Assembly (NCBI RefSeq): GCF_028389875.1
Contig: NC_084677.1
Coordinates: forward strand, 7,792,017 to 7,856,016
Length of the DNA stretch: 64,000 bases
Source of the DNA: Rhea pennata
Lineage: Eukaryota > Chordata > Aves > Rheiformes > Rheidae
Direction of reading: 5' to 3'
A program made the position numbers and the translations under genes. Below, one piece after another: positions 34,727 to 47,525 of this stretch. The notes below the pieces were generated by a model that worked only from the letters and a program-made list of their open reading frames with translations, was not told the DNA's origin and searched no databases. Position 1 is the stretch's first letter. Each line of letters starts with the position of its first letter.

Positions 34727-37189
34727 AAGCAATCTCCAGCATCCAAACCTGCTGACTTAGATTTTTCAGGCAATTATTGCTTTGTAGCAAAAGACTGACA
34801 CATGCTGTTGGGCTGAGCTGGATACTTGTACTGGGTATTTGGAAACAGATTTAGGAGACTTCCCTCTGTCAACCTCACTCATGCATTAGCTTAGGGAGGC
34901 TGCGGGTGTAGCTGGCAGCTTCCCACAAGCCCCGGGGGCTGACTCTGATTTGCATAAACCTTTTTTGCATATTGTTATATACAGAGAGCAGTGGGTCCTA
35001 CTGCGGCATATTCCCGTATTTATATGTCCGCCCAGAAGGTGAAATCCCAGCCGCTCTTCCCAGGTGCAGCAGCTCTGCAGATGGGCGCGTGGGGGAGACG
35101 AGGGGAGTAGGGAGACGCCACGCGGAGGGTCGGTTGGTCCTGTCAAGGTGCACTCCCTTGGTGTTGCTACTCCTAAGAGCGCTTCATGAAGGGAGACCAG
35201 TCCTGGACACTGTGCAGGAGAGTTTAGTGCAGGCACGAAGCTGTGCAGAGACCCCCACCATTGGTGCAGACAGTAATTACCCTGTTTCCTCTCCTGTTCT
35301 CTTCATTGGCAGTCCACACTTCAGTGTACTTCAGTGTAGCACATACTGTAGCTTTCCTCCTGACCTGCGCACAGGGCACACAGGCTGCAACAATGTTACG
35401 TGGCTACAAAGCCAAGAACTGAAAAATTGGGCAATATCAGATTTACATTTGCATATGCAACCTGGAATCTGCCCACTCACACATCTGTGCACTGAATGAC
35501 ACGAGGATGCTGGTGAAATGCGTGATCTTTACTCTTTTAAAAACTAAGACAAAATTTGCAGGAAGCAGCGAAGAAGGCCCTTTCTAACTTATAGGGGTTG
35601 GAATTTGCAAACAATAACCTTTTAAACCTAGTTTTATGTAGATAATTCTGTATTTTACAAAAAAGAAAGGTATAAAAGAAATTTTACTAGACTTCCAGCA
35701 TGTTTTTGATATTAACTTGTTGCTTTAGTTATATTAATTACAGAGAAAGCTAATATGAAGCATGTGAGAGAGCAGGTCCCCAGGTGCTGAATTTAGACAG
35801 TCATGAGTTAAGGCAGGGTGGACAGGCAAAAGTATGGTCCTCCCACTTCCCCTCGATCCCTGAGCTCCTGCCTTACTTACTTGACTAATGGTGAGACACT
35901 GGAATCATTCACATTTTGAAAATAAACACTTTTATACTACTGCAGCTCTCCATGCTGGTAAGATATGCAATGACAACATACTAGTTTCTAAACAGATACA
36001 GTTCAGAGGTGCAAAAACTGCGTGCAGGCCAGTTATGACTCAGCCAAATGCAAGTAGATTGAGAAAAGGTAGTCTTGTGCTGGGGTGGAAGGATAGAAGA
36101 AGCAGTATTTCTGCCATCCACCAAAATTGAAGTGGCTATACAGAAACTCATGAAAATTCAACTGTGAAAGTATGAGGCCTTTCGGAAAGTGTCTCTGTGC
36201 AAGTGCATCCACAGCATCTACGCTGATAAAAATCATCTACTGAGCTGAGTCTAATGGCATAGTTGAAATGGAGCGCTAAATAAAGTGGTAGGCGGTTTCC
36301 TGCTAAAACTCCCTTGCATGTCCAAGAACCCACTGTGACTCAACTGTTGCAGTCACTGGGAACTCGGTGCAGACACCCTCTTCTAGTTGGGTATTTTTAC
36401 TTCTCTTTTTGCACCATCTCAGGAGGGGCTCCATTCATCCCTAAAGGAACTAAATTGACAATATGACCCATTATTTTTGGTTGTCTTAAGGTAATGCTCG
36501 TAAGGTAGACCAACAGGACTGTTTGGACCTGGCAAAGAGTTTGATTGCTGGTGACCTTTGCCTGCAGAACAGTCTGTCATCTTGGATCTTTGTCAGACTT
36601 TCCCTTGGATGTTCTTGGGGCTTATCTTCTGACATACTTTATTGGGCTCTTACCTGTGCATCGTGGTGGCCTAGAAATCGCATTTTCAATGCTTTCATTT
36701 CATGTGCAACAAGACTCAAGCATGATTTTATTGTTATCTTAATGTATATGTGTGTGAATATGCGAAGTGGTAGGAGACAATCAAGTCTGGTTACAATCCA
36801 TTTTCTAATGCAACTCCTGTTCCATGAAAGAACTAGCGTCTTTGGAAAGATTAATTGATGTAGAAGAAGCTGTGTCCTCAGAAAAGTAACAATGCCTATT
36901 AATTTTTAGGTCAGCAGCGTTTAAGCCCCACTTACCCTACAGTATTTGTTTTGAAGCTGTCAAATGCCATCTCCTTACTCCTGTGGGCTCATAATTTCAG
37001 TAAATCCTTCATCATGAAGGTAACGTTTTCCTTACCCAACCTTGAACCTCATTGGTAGTTGTCTCTCTGTGCCTAAAGTTCTATACCCATAAAGCTTTAA
37101 TCTTGGCACTGGCAATTAATAACCAAATAAAGCTAGTGAGAGTTTCACAGGTTTCCAGGACCTGAGCTGAGATATTCTGGGATATTCTG

Positions 37190-37540
37190 TTCATTTTCCC
37201 TTTTTGTCCTGTGCTGTACGTATTCTGTTGCTTCTTTCTTTCATCTTTCATTTCTAGCCTGTCTCCTCTCCTGCAGTTCAGATTCTTTTTTCCCTATTCT
37301 TTTTTGTTGTACTCATCTTATGATAATCTTGGCTCATTCTTTCGTTCCTTCTTATATAACACTCCTGGAACTTCATTCCCATCTTCCTCTATGTGAATAA
37401 ATCAGGCTTAAAACTTACTCTACACTTTGCTTTTCTCTGCTTTCCAGCCTGCTGTTTTCTAATCACTTCCTGTAAATTCTATTTAATATCTCTTTTAGTT
37501 TCAAGGTGTTCTCTGTCTTTTGCTTTCTCTCTGTCTCTGT
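37190..37540. repeat. Pyrimidine-rich block
   Basis: Plus strand strongly enriched in C and T across about 350 bases with repeated 'ctttctttc', 'cctctcctgc', 'ttcttttttccc' patterns. It contains an AATAAA at 37396-37401. Not assigned to a repeat family. Confidence 0.5.
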
Positions 37541-39783
37541 GATATTAAACATACTATAGTCACTCTTATTCTGAGAATTAAGTCTGTCTTCTCCTCCAGA
37601 GTTTTCAGTTTAGCTTCTGACAGCTTATCTGTGGTTCCCTGTTAGTGAACTTCTTTTATGGGAAGTTCAGCCTCCTTGTATTTTGACTCAGGCCATTAAC
37701 ATCAAACTAGCTTCTTTTTTCTTTTTATCTTGTAAATTCCCATAAATACCCACCTTTCTCCTGCTTGCTCTTCCCCAGTCCTTTCCAGCACCCATGGGGC
37801 AGTGCTCTGCATGCGGCTCTTTCCCCTCAGACAAGGCCCCCCCCCACCCTTTCCTGCTCTCGCAGCTTTGGGCAGGGGAAGCTTTTGGCGAGCGTTGAAG
37901 CCTCCCCACTTCAGGAGCAGGAGCCAGGGTTTTTTCAGATGCGCCCCTGCAGTGGGATGCCCGGCGGCTGATGCTCGGAAGGAGCTCAGGGTGCTGCAGA
38001 GGCCGAGGGGAGCAGCAGCAGCACGGCTGAGGGCCCCGAGCGGCGAAGGAAGCCAGGAGCCAACCTGGGGCTGGCCTGGGCTGGCAGCCGGGCTGGGTTG
38101 CTCAGGGCGGCTGGTTCAGGGACGCATGGTGGAGGGCTGGATACTTTGTGAGGAGCTTTGAGGTGACAGAGGGGAGAGGCTATGGGGTGGGTTTGGAGAA
38201 GTGGGGAAACTGATATGGGGCCAGTGGAGCAGAAGAGCTGGGGAACTGAAAACTCCAGCGGGAAGCATTGGCCGTGTGATGTGGATGAGGGGCTTCACAT
38301 GGAGGGCTGGGGGTTGCATCGGCAAGGGTAGGACCTTCACTGGGACCCTGCTGGGCAACTGAGCGCGCACCCGGGGTTGCTGCATTCCCTTCCTCCCTGT
38401 AAGCTGCTACAACCCTCACATTCCATCCTCCTCCTTCCATCAGAAATATGGTGCGCAGCCCATCCGTCTCCAACAGAAACTTTGACAACCTGATACCCAC
38501 ACTAAGCCATCGTTTTATTCCAACACGTGGCCACAATTCTCCTGCTCTTTCCCATGTGCTCCCTTCGAAGTGGTGCAGCAGGTGGCCCTCGCGCCCCCAG
38601 GCTCTGCCTCCCGCCAGCAGCTCGGTGGCATGGGAGGAGGGAGAGCAGCCGGGCCGGCGCGGGGCGCTGCCCGCCGCCCACGCGCACCACCACGCCTGCC
38701 GCATGGGCCGCCCTGAGTCATTTGCGCCTTCTGCTATATCTGACATGAATTTCGTTTTAACTTGCTGTGGGACCTCATTTTCAGTATTTCCTTCACCACA
38801 AACTGGAGCTATGGGGGTGAAAATAATTATGTCTGTCAGAATTGGTGGTAGCATTGGCCGCTCAGTCTCCGTGCGGATGAAGGGGTTGGCTTTGGATGAG
38901 CCCTGTGCAGTGGCGTTCCGGTGCCCGCACAGGGAGCATCGTGCCATTCGTCACAAGTAATAACGAAAGCAAGCATCCTCCCCAGCTAGTCAGCCGTGCT
39001 GCTGCCTGCATTTTTGTTTTGAGAGAGTGGAAACATAGCAGGGAAACAGTTCTTGGGGCACAAGTCCAATTCACCACGGATCAGAGGGATTACACCAGAG
39101 GACTAGCCAGCCCGTTTTAATTTCAGCAGAAAGCCGCAGCGTTCTTTTATCTTAACACCGTGAGCACCGTAACATTAACTTCAAACGCGCTTCTTTACAG
39201 CACCACCTTGCATGACACCCACTTGTTGGGTCTCGCCCATACTGTGAGGTTGCCGGTGGCTCTCGTGGCCATCCAGCTTTATGGTTGCTAGTTGAAACTA
39301 CAAAGTGGCCTAAAATAAATGGCTAAGTGTGGTGTAAGCTCCCAGACCCACCTGTATGAGCTTTTGGGTACATAGACCTATGGTGGCTTGGAAAACTTTC
39401 CCCTGGGAGTTTATTTTCTTCTCTGTTTTTTCCCTTACATGTATTTAAGTAGTTTATAGGGACACGTTTAATAGGAAATACAACTCAGATTTTCAACGGA
39501 ATTGGGAGCAAAACCTTTTTCACTTGTGCCCTGTGCCTGTCAGGTGTAACTGAAAGGGCTTTCAGCTGAAACAGAAAAGCCACACTGAGAAGTAAAGGAA
39601 ACAGAGATAGAAGGAAGCTACTCAGTTTGAATTGTGACTGTTTATATTTGTAGCTCTAGTTTGTAGGAAGTTTTGTTTTTATGTATAATACTTTGCAAGT
39701 TCCTATAAAAGTCGGTTTAATTATAGTATTACTCAATTTCCAAAGAAATCGTTTCGTTTTCTGTTTAGAAAACTTAATGCCAA

Positions 39784-39797
39784 GCACCCTCTGCTGG
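39784..39797 (-). promoter_or_regulatory. CTCF-like motif, one mismatch
   Basis: The minus strand reads CCAGCAGAGGGTGC, matching CCASYAGRKGGCRS except T for C at position 12. Orientation is opposite to the 26990 site. Confidence 0.3.
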
Positions 39798-40344
39798 ATG
39801 GAAAAATTGTTTTCCCTTCCTGCTGAAGACATCTAGTAAAAGTGTTCCAGTTTATTATTATCTGTTATTATCTGCCATGAGCTGGGTTTTATAGAAAAGT
39901 TAGGATGATAGCTGAAAATATGTTCAAATTCCTAAATTTGAATGGATGTTCAGTCAGTTTCTTGAAGATATATCCCGTCACCCAATTATGTTGTCATCTA
40001 AGTTTTTCTCAGGAATGTCCAACCTCTTCACCCCAACTCTATCTCATATTGTTTCAGCTACATCTTTTGTCAGCGACCTCGTTGCATGCAACTAGGCTGT
40101 ATTTGCGTAATGTCTATACAGAAAATAATCAAAATCTGAATCCAAGAAATACAAAAGGCTTTAAAAGGAAATTCAAACTTTGAAGATCTACTTCACATGT
40201 CTTTAAAGTATGACAAGGGAGGTTCGCTAGGGAAAAGACAATGCTAAGTGCTGTTCAAACTGTGCTTGTCATCTGTGCATGTCAAAGCCTTTTGCAGAGA
40301 CAAGCTTTATTTTTACAGATTGGCAAACGGGCCCAGTGAAGAAA

Positions 40345-40430
40345 GACTCCACTAGCTAGGGCACTGAACTAGGATTACACAGACATGGATTTAAGCCCTG
40401 CTCTGAAGCAGCCTGCCTACTGACCTTGTA
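40345..40430 (+). mobile_element. MIR/CORE-SINE-like fragment
   Basis: 'ctagctagggcactgaacta', 'cagacatggatttaagccct' and 'ctgaccttgtac' follow the order of the tRNA-derived head and core of amniote MIR-type SINEs. Diverged; assignment by memory of the consensus. Confidence 0.45.
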
Positions 40431-43290
40431 CTAATTAATAAGGCTAAAAAACAAAAAAGAAGAAAGGTGCTGCAACACTGAGCATTCCCTCATGAAATTT
40501 TGAAACTTCTGAGACCCATGCAGGACCCATTTTTATGGGCCTCTGTGGGGCACACTGAGAGCTGAGTTTCTGTGAAAGGAAATCCAAAGTATCTGGCAAG
40601 CTATGCAAACAGCCAATGCGGAATTATTGTCTATAGAGGTATATCTAGAACTTTATCCTCCTCTTGAGCTTAAGCATGCTAATCAAAGTGTTAGAAGTGT
40701 TACGTTATTCAGAAATTGGTCTTTGAACAATGGCAGTCTTCAGTCTTTAAAAAATGGAGCGAGCTGAGAGTCACTGGGTAGCTGATGATCGCTTAGACAA
40801 CCTCTTCAGTATATGAAAAACTGAGATGCGTGTCCCTTTTAGCATGGAGGTGTGTGTCAAACTTAGCTTCCTCCCTTTTCTGGAGGGTGTCCTAACCACT
40901 AAACAGAGCTTTCCTCTCGTGTACAGGGAGGGAGGAACATTCGTTAGCTCAGAGAGACTTGGCAGCTGAGCAGCTAGAGCTATTCCCCCCTCTGAGTGGG
41001 AAACACTGGTTTCTAGTGTCTCTTCTGAGTGCTCTTATATATTTTACATTAAACAGTTATTAGATGAACTACATAGGTGGTATTTTAAGCTATGCCAGAA
41101 TTCAGTGCCTCATGTCTCTCAAATCAATGCCCCAAGCACCTCCTTGAGACCCCTCCTGTGCCAGGAAGGGATTTAAGCTTGAATTTCTCACATTCCCAAG
41201 TGATCTCACTGGTAAACTATTGCCTAAACCTGGACAGAATTGAAAAAGATGATGATACACCTTAAAAGTAAATGTCTCTAATGAAGTCTGAAAGGATGTG
41301 AATTTTTTTCAAAGCTCCATTTTTCATTCAGTTTGAATGATGACAATTGTCTATAAAAATCAAACTCAGGCAAAACTGAAGGAAGGAAAAACATGCTAAA
41401 TTGGTGTTATATGTTAAAAAATACATTTTAAGGTAATTATATTTCAGGTGAAAATGTAAAATAATTAAAATTTCCCAGAATACACTGTAAATACAGCTTG
41501 TATTGTATCTTGGTAACATTTAATGAATATTTAATCTTGGCTGTAATTGCCAATAAATGCTAAAATTAACAAGAAGTTTGGACCTGAAAGAAGCCTAGTC
41601 TTAAGTTCTAGAGAAGTTAGAAAAGCAACCTTCAGTGCAGAATTTATGCCTAGTCTCTTCACTGAGCCAAGGCAAATGGGTAAATACAAGTAGTCTGAGT
41701 TTTCCCGTATGCAACATTTTGTTACTATGCCACATTTCCTGTCTACTGAAATGTGCAGCCGCATTGCCTCACAAGTTTAAGTGATCTGTTGCTTTGTAAT
41801 TGCAGTGGAGTAAAAGCTGTTCCCTTTCTTTTTTATTGAAGAGGTTTTATTGCAGGCTATATGCACCTTGAAGGAAGAAGAAAAAAAAGCAGGAAGTAAC
41901 TTTGGTCAGAGCAGTGAGTAATCAGAGACAGCTCTAACAGTAGGTTTTCTTTCTCCTGAGATACATTTGGCCTGAGGCATTTGGCCAAACTAGATAAATG
42001 TCTGAGCTCTCAAGATCTTCAAACCAGATGGCTCATCCCACTTTCACAGGAACCTCCTGCTTCTATGGTCAGAGCTATCCTGCTTCCGTGGAGGCTAACT
42101 TGTGCTGAAATGCACATTTATATGGAGCTGCAACACTAAGATAGGATTTTTGAGATATCAAGATGAGCTGCTCTATATTAATTTATAGCTTATGTAACAG
42201 TGTGAATGAAAACCAGCTGAATTAAAACCATGATGGAAACTCATCCTTCAGTATGTACCTGAATGACAGATGGCTATAGGGAAGGATTAAAGCATCTGTC
42301 CATAACTTTACTAATGAAACAATAAGCCAAGGCAGCAATAGATCATTCCCTACTCGTGTACCAGGAATTTAACTTGGCTTGTTGCAAGATCACAGACTAT
42401 AAAATGTAGTTAGAGATCATTCAAACTATGACTTGCAAAACGCAAGGACTGCTTTGAACTCAGTAACAGAAACTTAATCTTTTCCCACTGTTCAGCAGTA
42501 AGAACATTACAGCCCACTAACAGCCTTTTTTATCAGTTAGTGACTTTACAAGCACTCTTTATCAACCTTACCAGTTTGCAACATTCAGTAGCTATGTGAT
42601 TACAGAAGTTGTAGTGGAGGGAGTTCTGTTGGTTTAAAGCTGGGAAATGCAGCCTTTATGAGAAGGCAGTGCATCTATCTGTTTTACAAGTCACAAGATG
42701 AATGAGAAGGATTCGGCAACCACTTTCACTTCTGTTTCCTCTGGATGGAATTTTTATTTCCCCCAGCTGATTATGTGTCCAGCCAGAATTCATGGTAGTA
42801 GTATGACATTCATCAGAAAGAGAAGGGAAAGTAGACACAACCAAGAGGAGAGGGAACATTACTGAATACTTTCAGCTTTGAGTAAAATGTGTTGCTATAT
42901 AAATGCACACTCCTATGATGGTGAACTTTAGGGATTTTCTTAATAAGGACTGTCCCTCCTAGTCTTGATTTTGCAAGTTACTTACAACTTTTACTTTGGC
43001 TGATACCAAGAAAAGCTTAAAGCACGTAGCATTTCTCAGAAGGCACTACAAACCTCTTAGACCAGAGCTCAAGACAGAAAAATGCATAGACTGAGAGAGA
43101 ACAGTGCTTTTTTTGCAGGTAGCCTATGTTGTAATTTAACTGGACAGCCAAAGTATGCTGCATCTCACCTATATACCTGAATGTTTGATTTTACCAAGAC
43201 AGGGGGAGCAGTGGAAATGGGAAGGAGTAACTGAGGCCAGCCTACTCCCATCTGAAAGATGTCTGCCCTGAACTAGGAATTCTTTTATCA

Positions 43291-43714
43291 ATGTGGTTAA
43301 CCGTAGTTAACCATCTTGGATGGAGGAAAACGAGGGCACCAGAGGATATTTTTGTCATCACCCAGATGTTCACTGATTTGGCAAAGATGAGTGAGAAAGC
43401 GAATGCATCACCTGAGAGAGTGTGGATACCATACCTGACCGGAGCTGCCACCTTTTGGGTCCTCTGGTGGGTCCTGGAGCACCTTGTGTTCAGGGGTGAA
43501 CCAGCCCCCCCCCGAGCTCCTGACATGGGAGGACCTCCTCCAAGGTACCAAAATGCAGCCAAATTGGTGGGCTCCGTCAAACAATGGCCTGAACCAGAAG
43601 ATCATAGTTCTCTTTCTCTTAAAATCTATGAAAACAATGAAAGCAATAATACCCAATCTGTTGGTAATGTTTGCTAGTAATCAGTTTGCTAGTGATCACT
43701 GTGTTACATTTTAA
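43291..43714 (+). other. Unidentified open-frame segment, possible retroelement or pseudogene remnant
   Basis: Two plus-strand frames overlap: 43291-43677 (128 codons, tryptophan-rich around TFWVLWWVLEH) and 43484-43714 (76 codons, including LLTWEDLLQGTK and PNWWAP). A C9 run at 43505-43513 sits where reading would pass from one to the other, as expected of a slipped coding remnant. The W- and P-rich composition looks protein-like, unlike other ORFs here. I do not recognise the family. An endogenous retroviral or other retroelement fragment is one option, a processed pseudogene another, chance a third. Confidence 0.3.
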
Positions 43715-43760
43715 AAGACTACAGATAAGATCTGGTTCAAGTACAGAGATCTGTAGTCAA

Positions 43761-43795
43761 GAAAAAGAAACTGCTGTATCCCTTTCACTTTCACC
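43761..43795. promoter_or_regulatory. Pair of oppositely oriented ISRE motifs
   Basis: GAAAAAGAAACT (43761-43772, plus) matches the ISRE core GAAANNGAAACT. TTTCACTTTC (43783-43792) reads GAAAGTGAAA on the minus strand. The two lie 10 bp apart, about 8 kb upstream of RMI2 and 19 kb upstream of SOCS1. Candidate interferon-responsive element. Confidence 0.35.
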
Positions 43796-46700
43796 TTGCA
43801 GTTTCCTGTAAATGAGGCTGTAACTGGCAACGGAGCTCCAGCGCTCCAGCCAGGTTTGCCTTGCAAATCCGAGATTGTGTGCTGGCCTTTTCCATTCTGA
43901 GGTGTCTATTTCTTGAAATTCATATCAGCTCAGACAGAGCCACGGATCTTCAAATGTCCCTGTACAGGACTGTAAATTATTTGAATTTAAGTGGTTGATG
44001 TTTGGGACATCAAAACTGCAAAGCTGAAAGCAAAAATGTGTGCATGTTTTTGTGCCTGCTGTGCACAACCACTTCATGTTATTTGACATTTCCATGAATC
44101 TTAAGAGACTGGCTATACTCCAGTCTCCTACATGGCTCTTAAATTATTCACAGTTCCTATTGTGGATACTGTTGGCTTTCATAGCAGTGTGCACCACTGC
44201 AAGCCTGTTCCTCAGGTTCTGAAAGTAAGGCCTGCTGGTTTTGTGCTTATCATTTTTTGCTGCTTTTCATGACAAGCCAGAAGCTTGCCAAGTTACTGGT
44301 TTCAATAATTTTGAATCCTTGAAGAAACATCCTGGTTTTTGATTGTCCTAGAATTTCAAGTCTAAGTTTTTTTGTTCGGTTTAAAAGACTGCTGTATAAA
44401 AAGCTACATTTAAAAATAGCTGTTAGGTTGCACAACTATGTATGTTTTAGCCATCCAGCAAAACAAAACTCAAAACATATTTTGAATGCCATTTACTAAT
44501 AATTATTTACATTTATTCAGGTAATTTTTTGTATTACAGTCCTAATCACAAGCATAATAGAAAGGTCACATTACACATACATTAGAAGTGAATTTAATAT
44601 TTTCCTTTGGAGTGGGTCCTTTTCACAATTATTTCTTATGTTCCTCTGATTCATTTTGTTTTCCTATTTAGTTCATAAGACAAGGTCTAGATTCTCACTG
44701 GAATGAGCTAATGAACATCTTTTAGCACTAGTAGACATATATTCCTTAACAGAAACTGAGTACCAGCCCCCAAATTCCTGTCTCTGGATAATGTATATAA
44801 TACAGTACTTATGGATCAATTATCAGTGACAGTTGTTCAAGACCTAGAATGCTGGCAATGAAAAGCTAACCTTCATTCCATCAAGTTCATATTTGACCCT
44901 GCTTATTCTGGACTTAGTGGAAAGACATGATTCTTAATCAGTCTGGAGAGCTTCAGAAAAATGTTTAATATCTGTATACAGCATACAAACTAGGACTTAG
45001 GATTAAAATCACTTAAATCAAGAAATGGAGGCAATTTGCAACATTTTAATGTCAAAATATATCTTAAAATGTGACATTTCCACATGAATCATAGAGGTCT
45101 TCTAAGCTGAACTGATGAGATGTCTCCTAGTTGGCTCATGCAGAAGTGTGTGCTTTGATTTTTTTCTAATAAATCAAACCCAGAAAGAAGCCTGAGATTG
45201 TAAAAGCATATTTCAGCAATTATACATTATATCTTCTCATTTAGCAAGAATTCCCTGAGTTTATTTACCATTTTTTATCTTCCAGCAGACATACTGAGAG
45301 ATACATGGGCCTTGTATAGCCCTATACACTAATGCAGCTTTCATCCAAAATTAACACTATTGTGTTATTACAACATTTGTTCATCCATGCCAGTAATCAA
45401 GTGGATGATCTGCTAATTATATCTCTTAAAGTAATAAATACATTCTAAATTTGTAACTACCTGCATTTTTGAACAATGCTTTACATGATATGCACCAAAC
45501 ATGTAAGGAAGTGAAAAACAAGCTAATATAGGCCCCAGTCCATCTGAATACATAAAAATATGCAAGGGGGTTTAATGAGTAGATTTAATCAAAAGTTTTA
45601 CTGCTGTTTATTTCCTCGTTTTCATATTTGAGCTTTTCCAGTCATTCAGCTGTTCCTTCTAAATTCATGCTCTGCTTTCCTGCTACAGAGAAGTGCTGGA
45701 CAAAGTCATGCCTTCAGCTTTGATGCTGTCTTTTGCTTTCTGAAGCTACACCAGTGCCTTTCTGGTCAGCACTGAGCAGCTCTCTTCGCAGACAAGGCCA
45801 TTTCTGCTCTTCTTTCTAGTGCTACCCTTAACACTGGTGACTCAGGAGACAGTCACTTCTGTGTCCTTTCTATCAAGCATCCACAGGCAAGCATGTGGGC
45901 AAAATTTTAGTCAGAGGCTTTCATAGAAAATAAATACAGACGTTTTACATGGAGATTGTCTGATCTCAAAATAAAATGTGATTACTCTAAAAGGAGTTTA
46001 TATAGTTCTCCTTTCCTTACCGTGTCTTGTGACTTAAATGATATTCCAAGTTGATGTTCTATAGATCACGTAAAAAATAGTTTTATTCAACAATTCAGGA
46101 AGGGAATATGGGTACAAAACATTGACTGAAGCATTTGTAGTAGTGAAGAATATTTACTTTTTATACAATTTCTCAGTGATTAGGAAAGAGAGAAATATGC
46201 CAGCTGATTGGTCTGCGTGACTGCTTGACCTGTAGCTGCCACCGTAGCTGCTATGTACTCAATGCCTGTCTGCTGAAGACTCTGCAAAATACTCCTTTGC
46301 ATCACAGCAGAGATGTAGGCTTCCTCGTCTCTTGCTCCCTATGAGTCCTTGCAGGCTCACTTCCACCTTTCCTCCTCAAATAGCTTGATGTTTGTCTTAA
46401 CCTTCCAAAAGTTTTTTCCTGAATTAATGTAGGTGTGTGCTGAGTGTGAGATTAGTATAAAATTCCTGAGTTATTTTACTAAAACTTTGAACTCCTTTTA
46501 ATTCGGTTCTAATATTTTGTTAATTTTAAGTTAATTTGACTGATGGTGTTGTCATGGCTTCAGTTTAAACAACAGGAGGCTTATAGGGAGAGATTGTACT
46601 TTGGCTGGACCTGAAAAAGATGATGACTGCTTGCAAATTTGACTATTAGTAAAAGGTCTTACCTCTCTGTACTAACCACTATACATTTATTTCATGCATG

Positions 46701-47456
46701 TTAGAACAGATCTTGAATACAGCAGTGCTGATGCATGCTCTGAAATGAGTGCAACTCTTAATGGCCTTTATGTACTTTTTTCTAGTATTTGATGCCTCAG
46801 AATTTAATTTTTTGAAAATGAAATGCCATTCTTCTGCCTGCTCCTCTTTGGGAGAATGATTCTATTCTCACTGCCACTGGATAAACTGGATGCTGCTGAT
46901 GCTAATCAAAGTACAGTTATGTAAAGCCAGCTGCAATCAAGGGAGTCTTGGTGCTTGTCTGTATCCCCCTATGCTGGTTACGGTGGCTCTTCTTGCTAGG
47001 CTTCTCCTAAACAACCAATTCTTGTATGAAGTGAAATGTAGCCAGAAAGCTTGACTCGCTAAAGCCTACTAGCTACTGGCTTCACTTCAGTCAATATGAA
47101 AGATTTAACATTTTGGATGCCATTCATATTTTCTGTTTAAAAAGAGTTCTTTTTTGTTGTTGTTGTTGCTGATACAGGAGTTTGAATCAGTTCATCTGGA
47201 AGCCAGCTTTACAGACTACATCCAGAGCAGCACAAACACTGGTAAAATAAATCTACGATTAATTCTCCTTTTTATTCCTTTAATTGTGTCATAGTTATAT
47301 TCCATAGAACACAAATTTATTTCATTACATACCAGCATATGTATAGCGTGGAAAAGACTAAATAGGTGACTCCCACTTCTGCAGAAAGTGACTGGAGCTC
47401 TGTAAGCATTTCCTCTAAATATTCTCTGTAAACGGAATGAGTCAGCTAAGTTGCGG

Positions 47457-47525
47457 AGTATCTCACAGTTCTCACAGCCTGTAGGCTACCAGTATCTCAA
47501 CAGTTCTCACAGCCTGTAGGCTACC
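47457..47525. repeat. Two-copy tandem duplication, 34/35-bp unit
   Basis: The unit starting AGTATCTC and ending TAGGCTACC occurs at 47457-47490 (34 bp) and 47491-47525 (35 bp). The copies differ by one inserted A, so the duplication is recent or maintained. Confidence 0.95.

Larger units (their letters stand above)
33550..43280. other. Intergenic between SOCS1 and RMI2, middle part
   Basis: No supported gene. Contains homopolymers and microsatellites near 34.0-34.7 kb, a pyrimidine-rich block (about 37190-37540), GC-richer sequence at 37760-38120 and 38560-38720, a 255-codon open frame of unknown meaning (38180-38947, minus), a weak CTCF-like site (39784-39797) and a MIR-like fragment (40345-40430). 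Confidence 0.55.

Noticed and set aside
38740-38850. Possible MIR in minus orientation within the 255-codon frame
   Set aside because: Only a short 'ggtcccacagcaagt' match to the MIR core; the rest does not align by eye.
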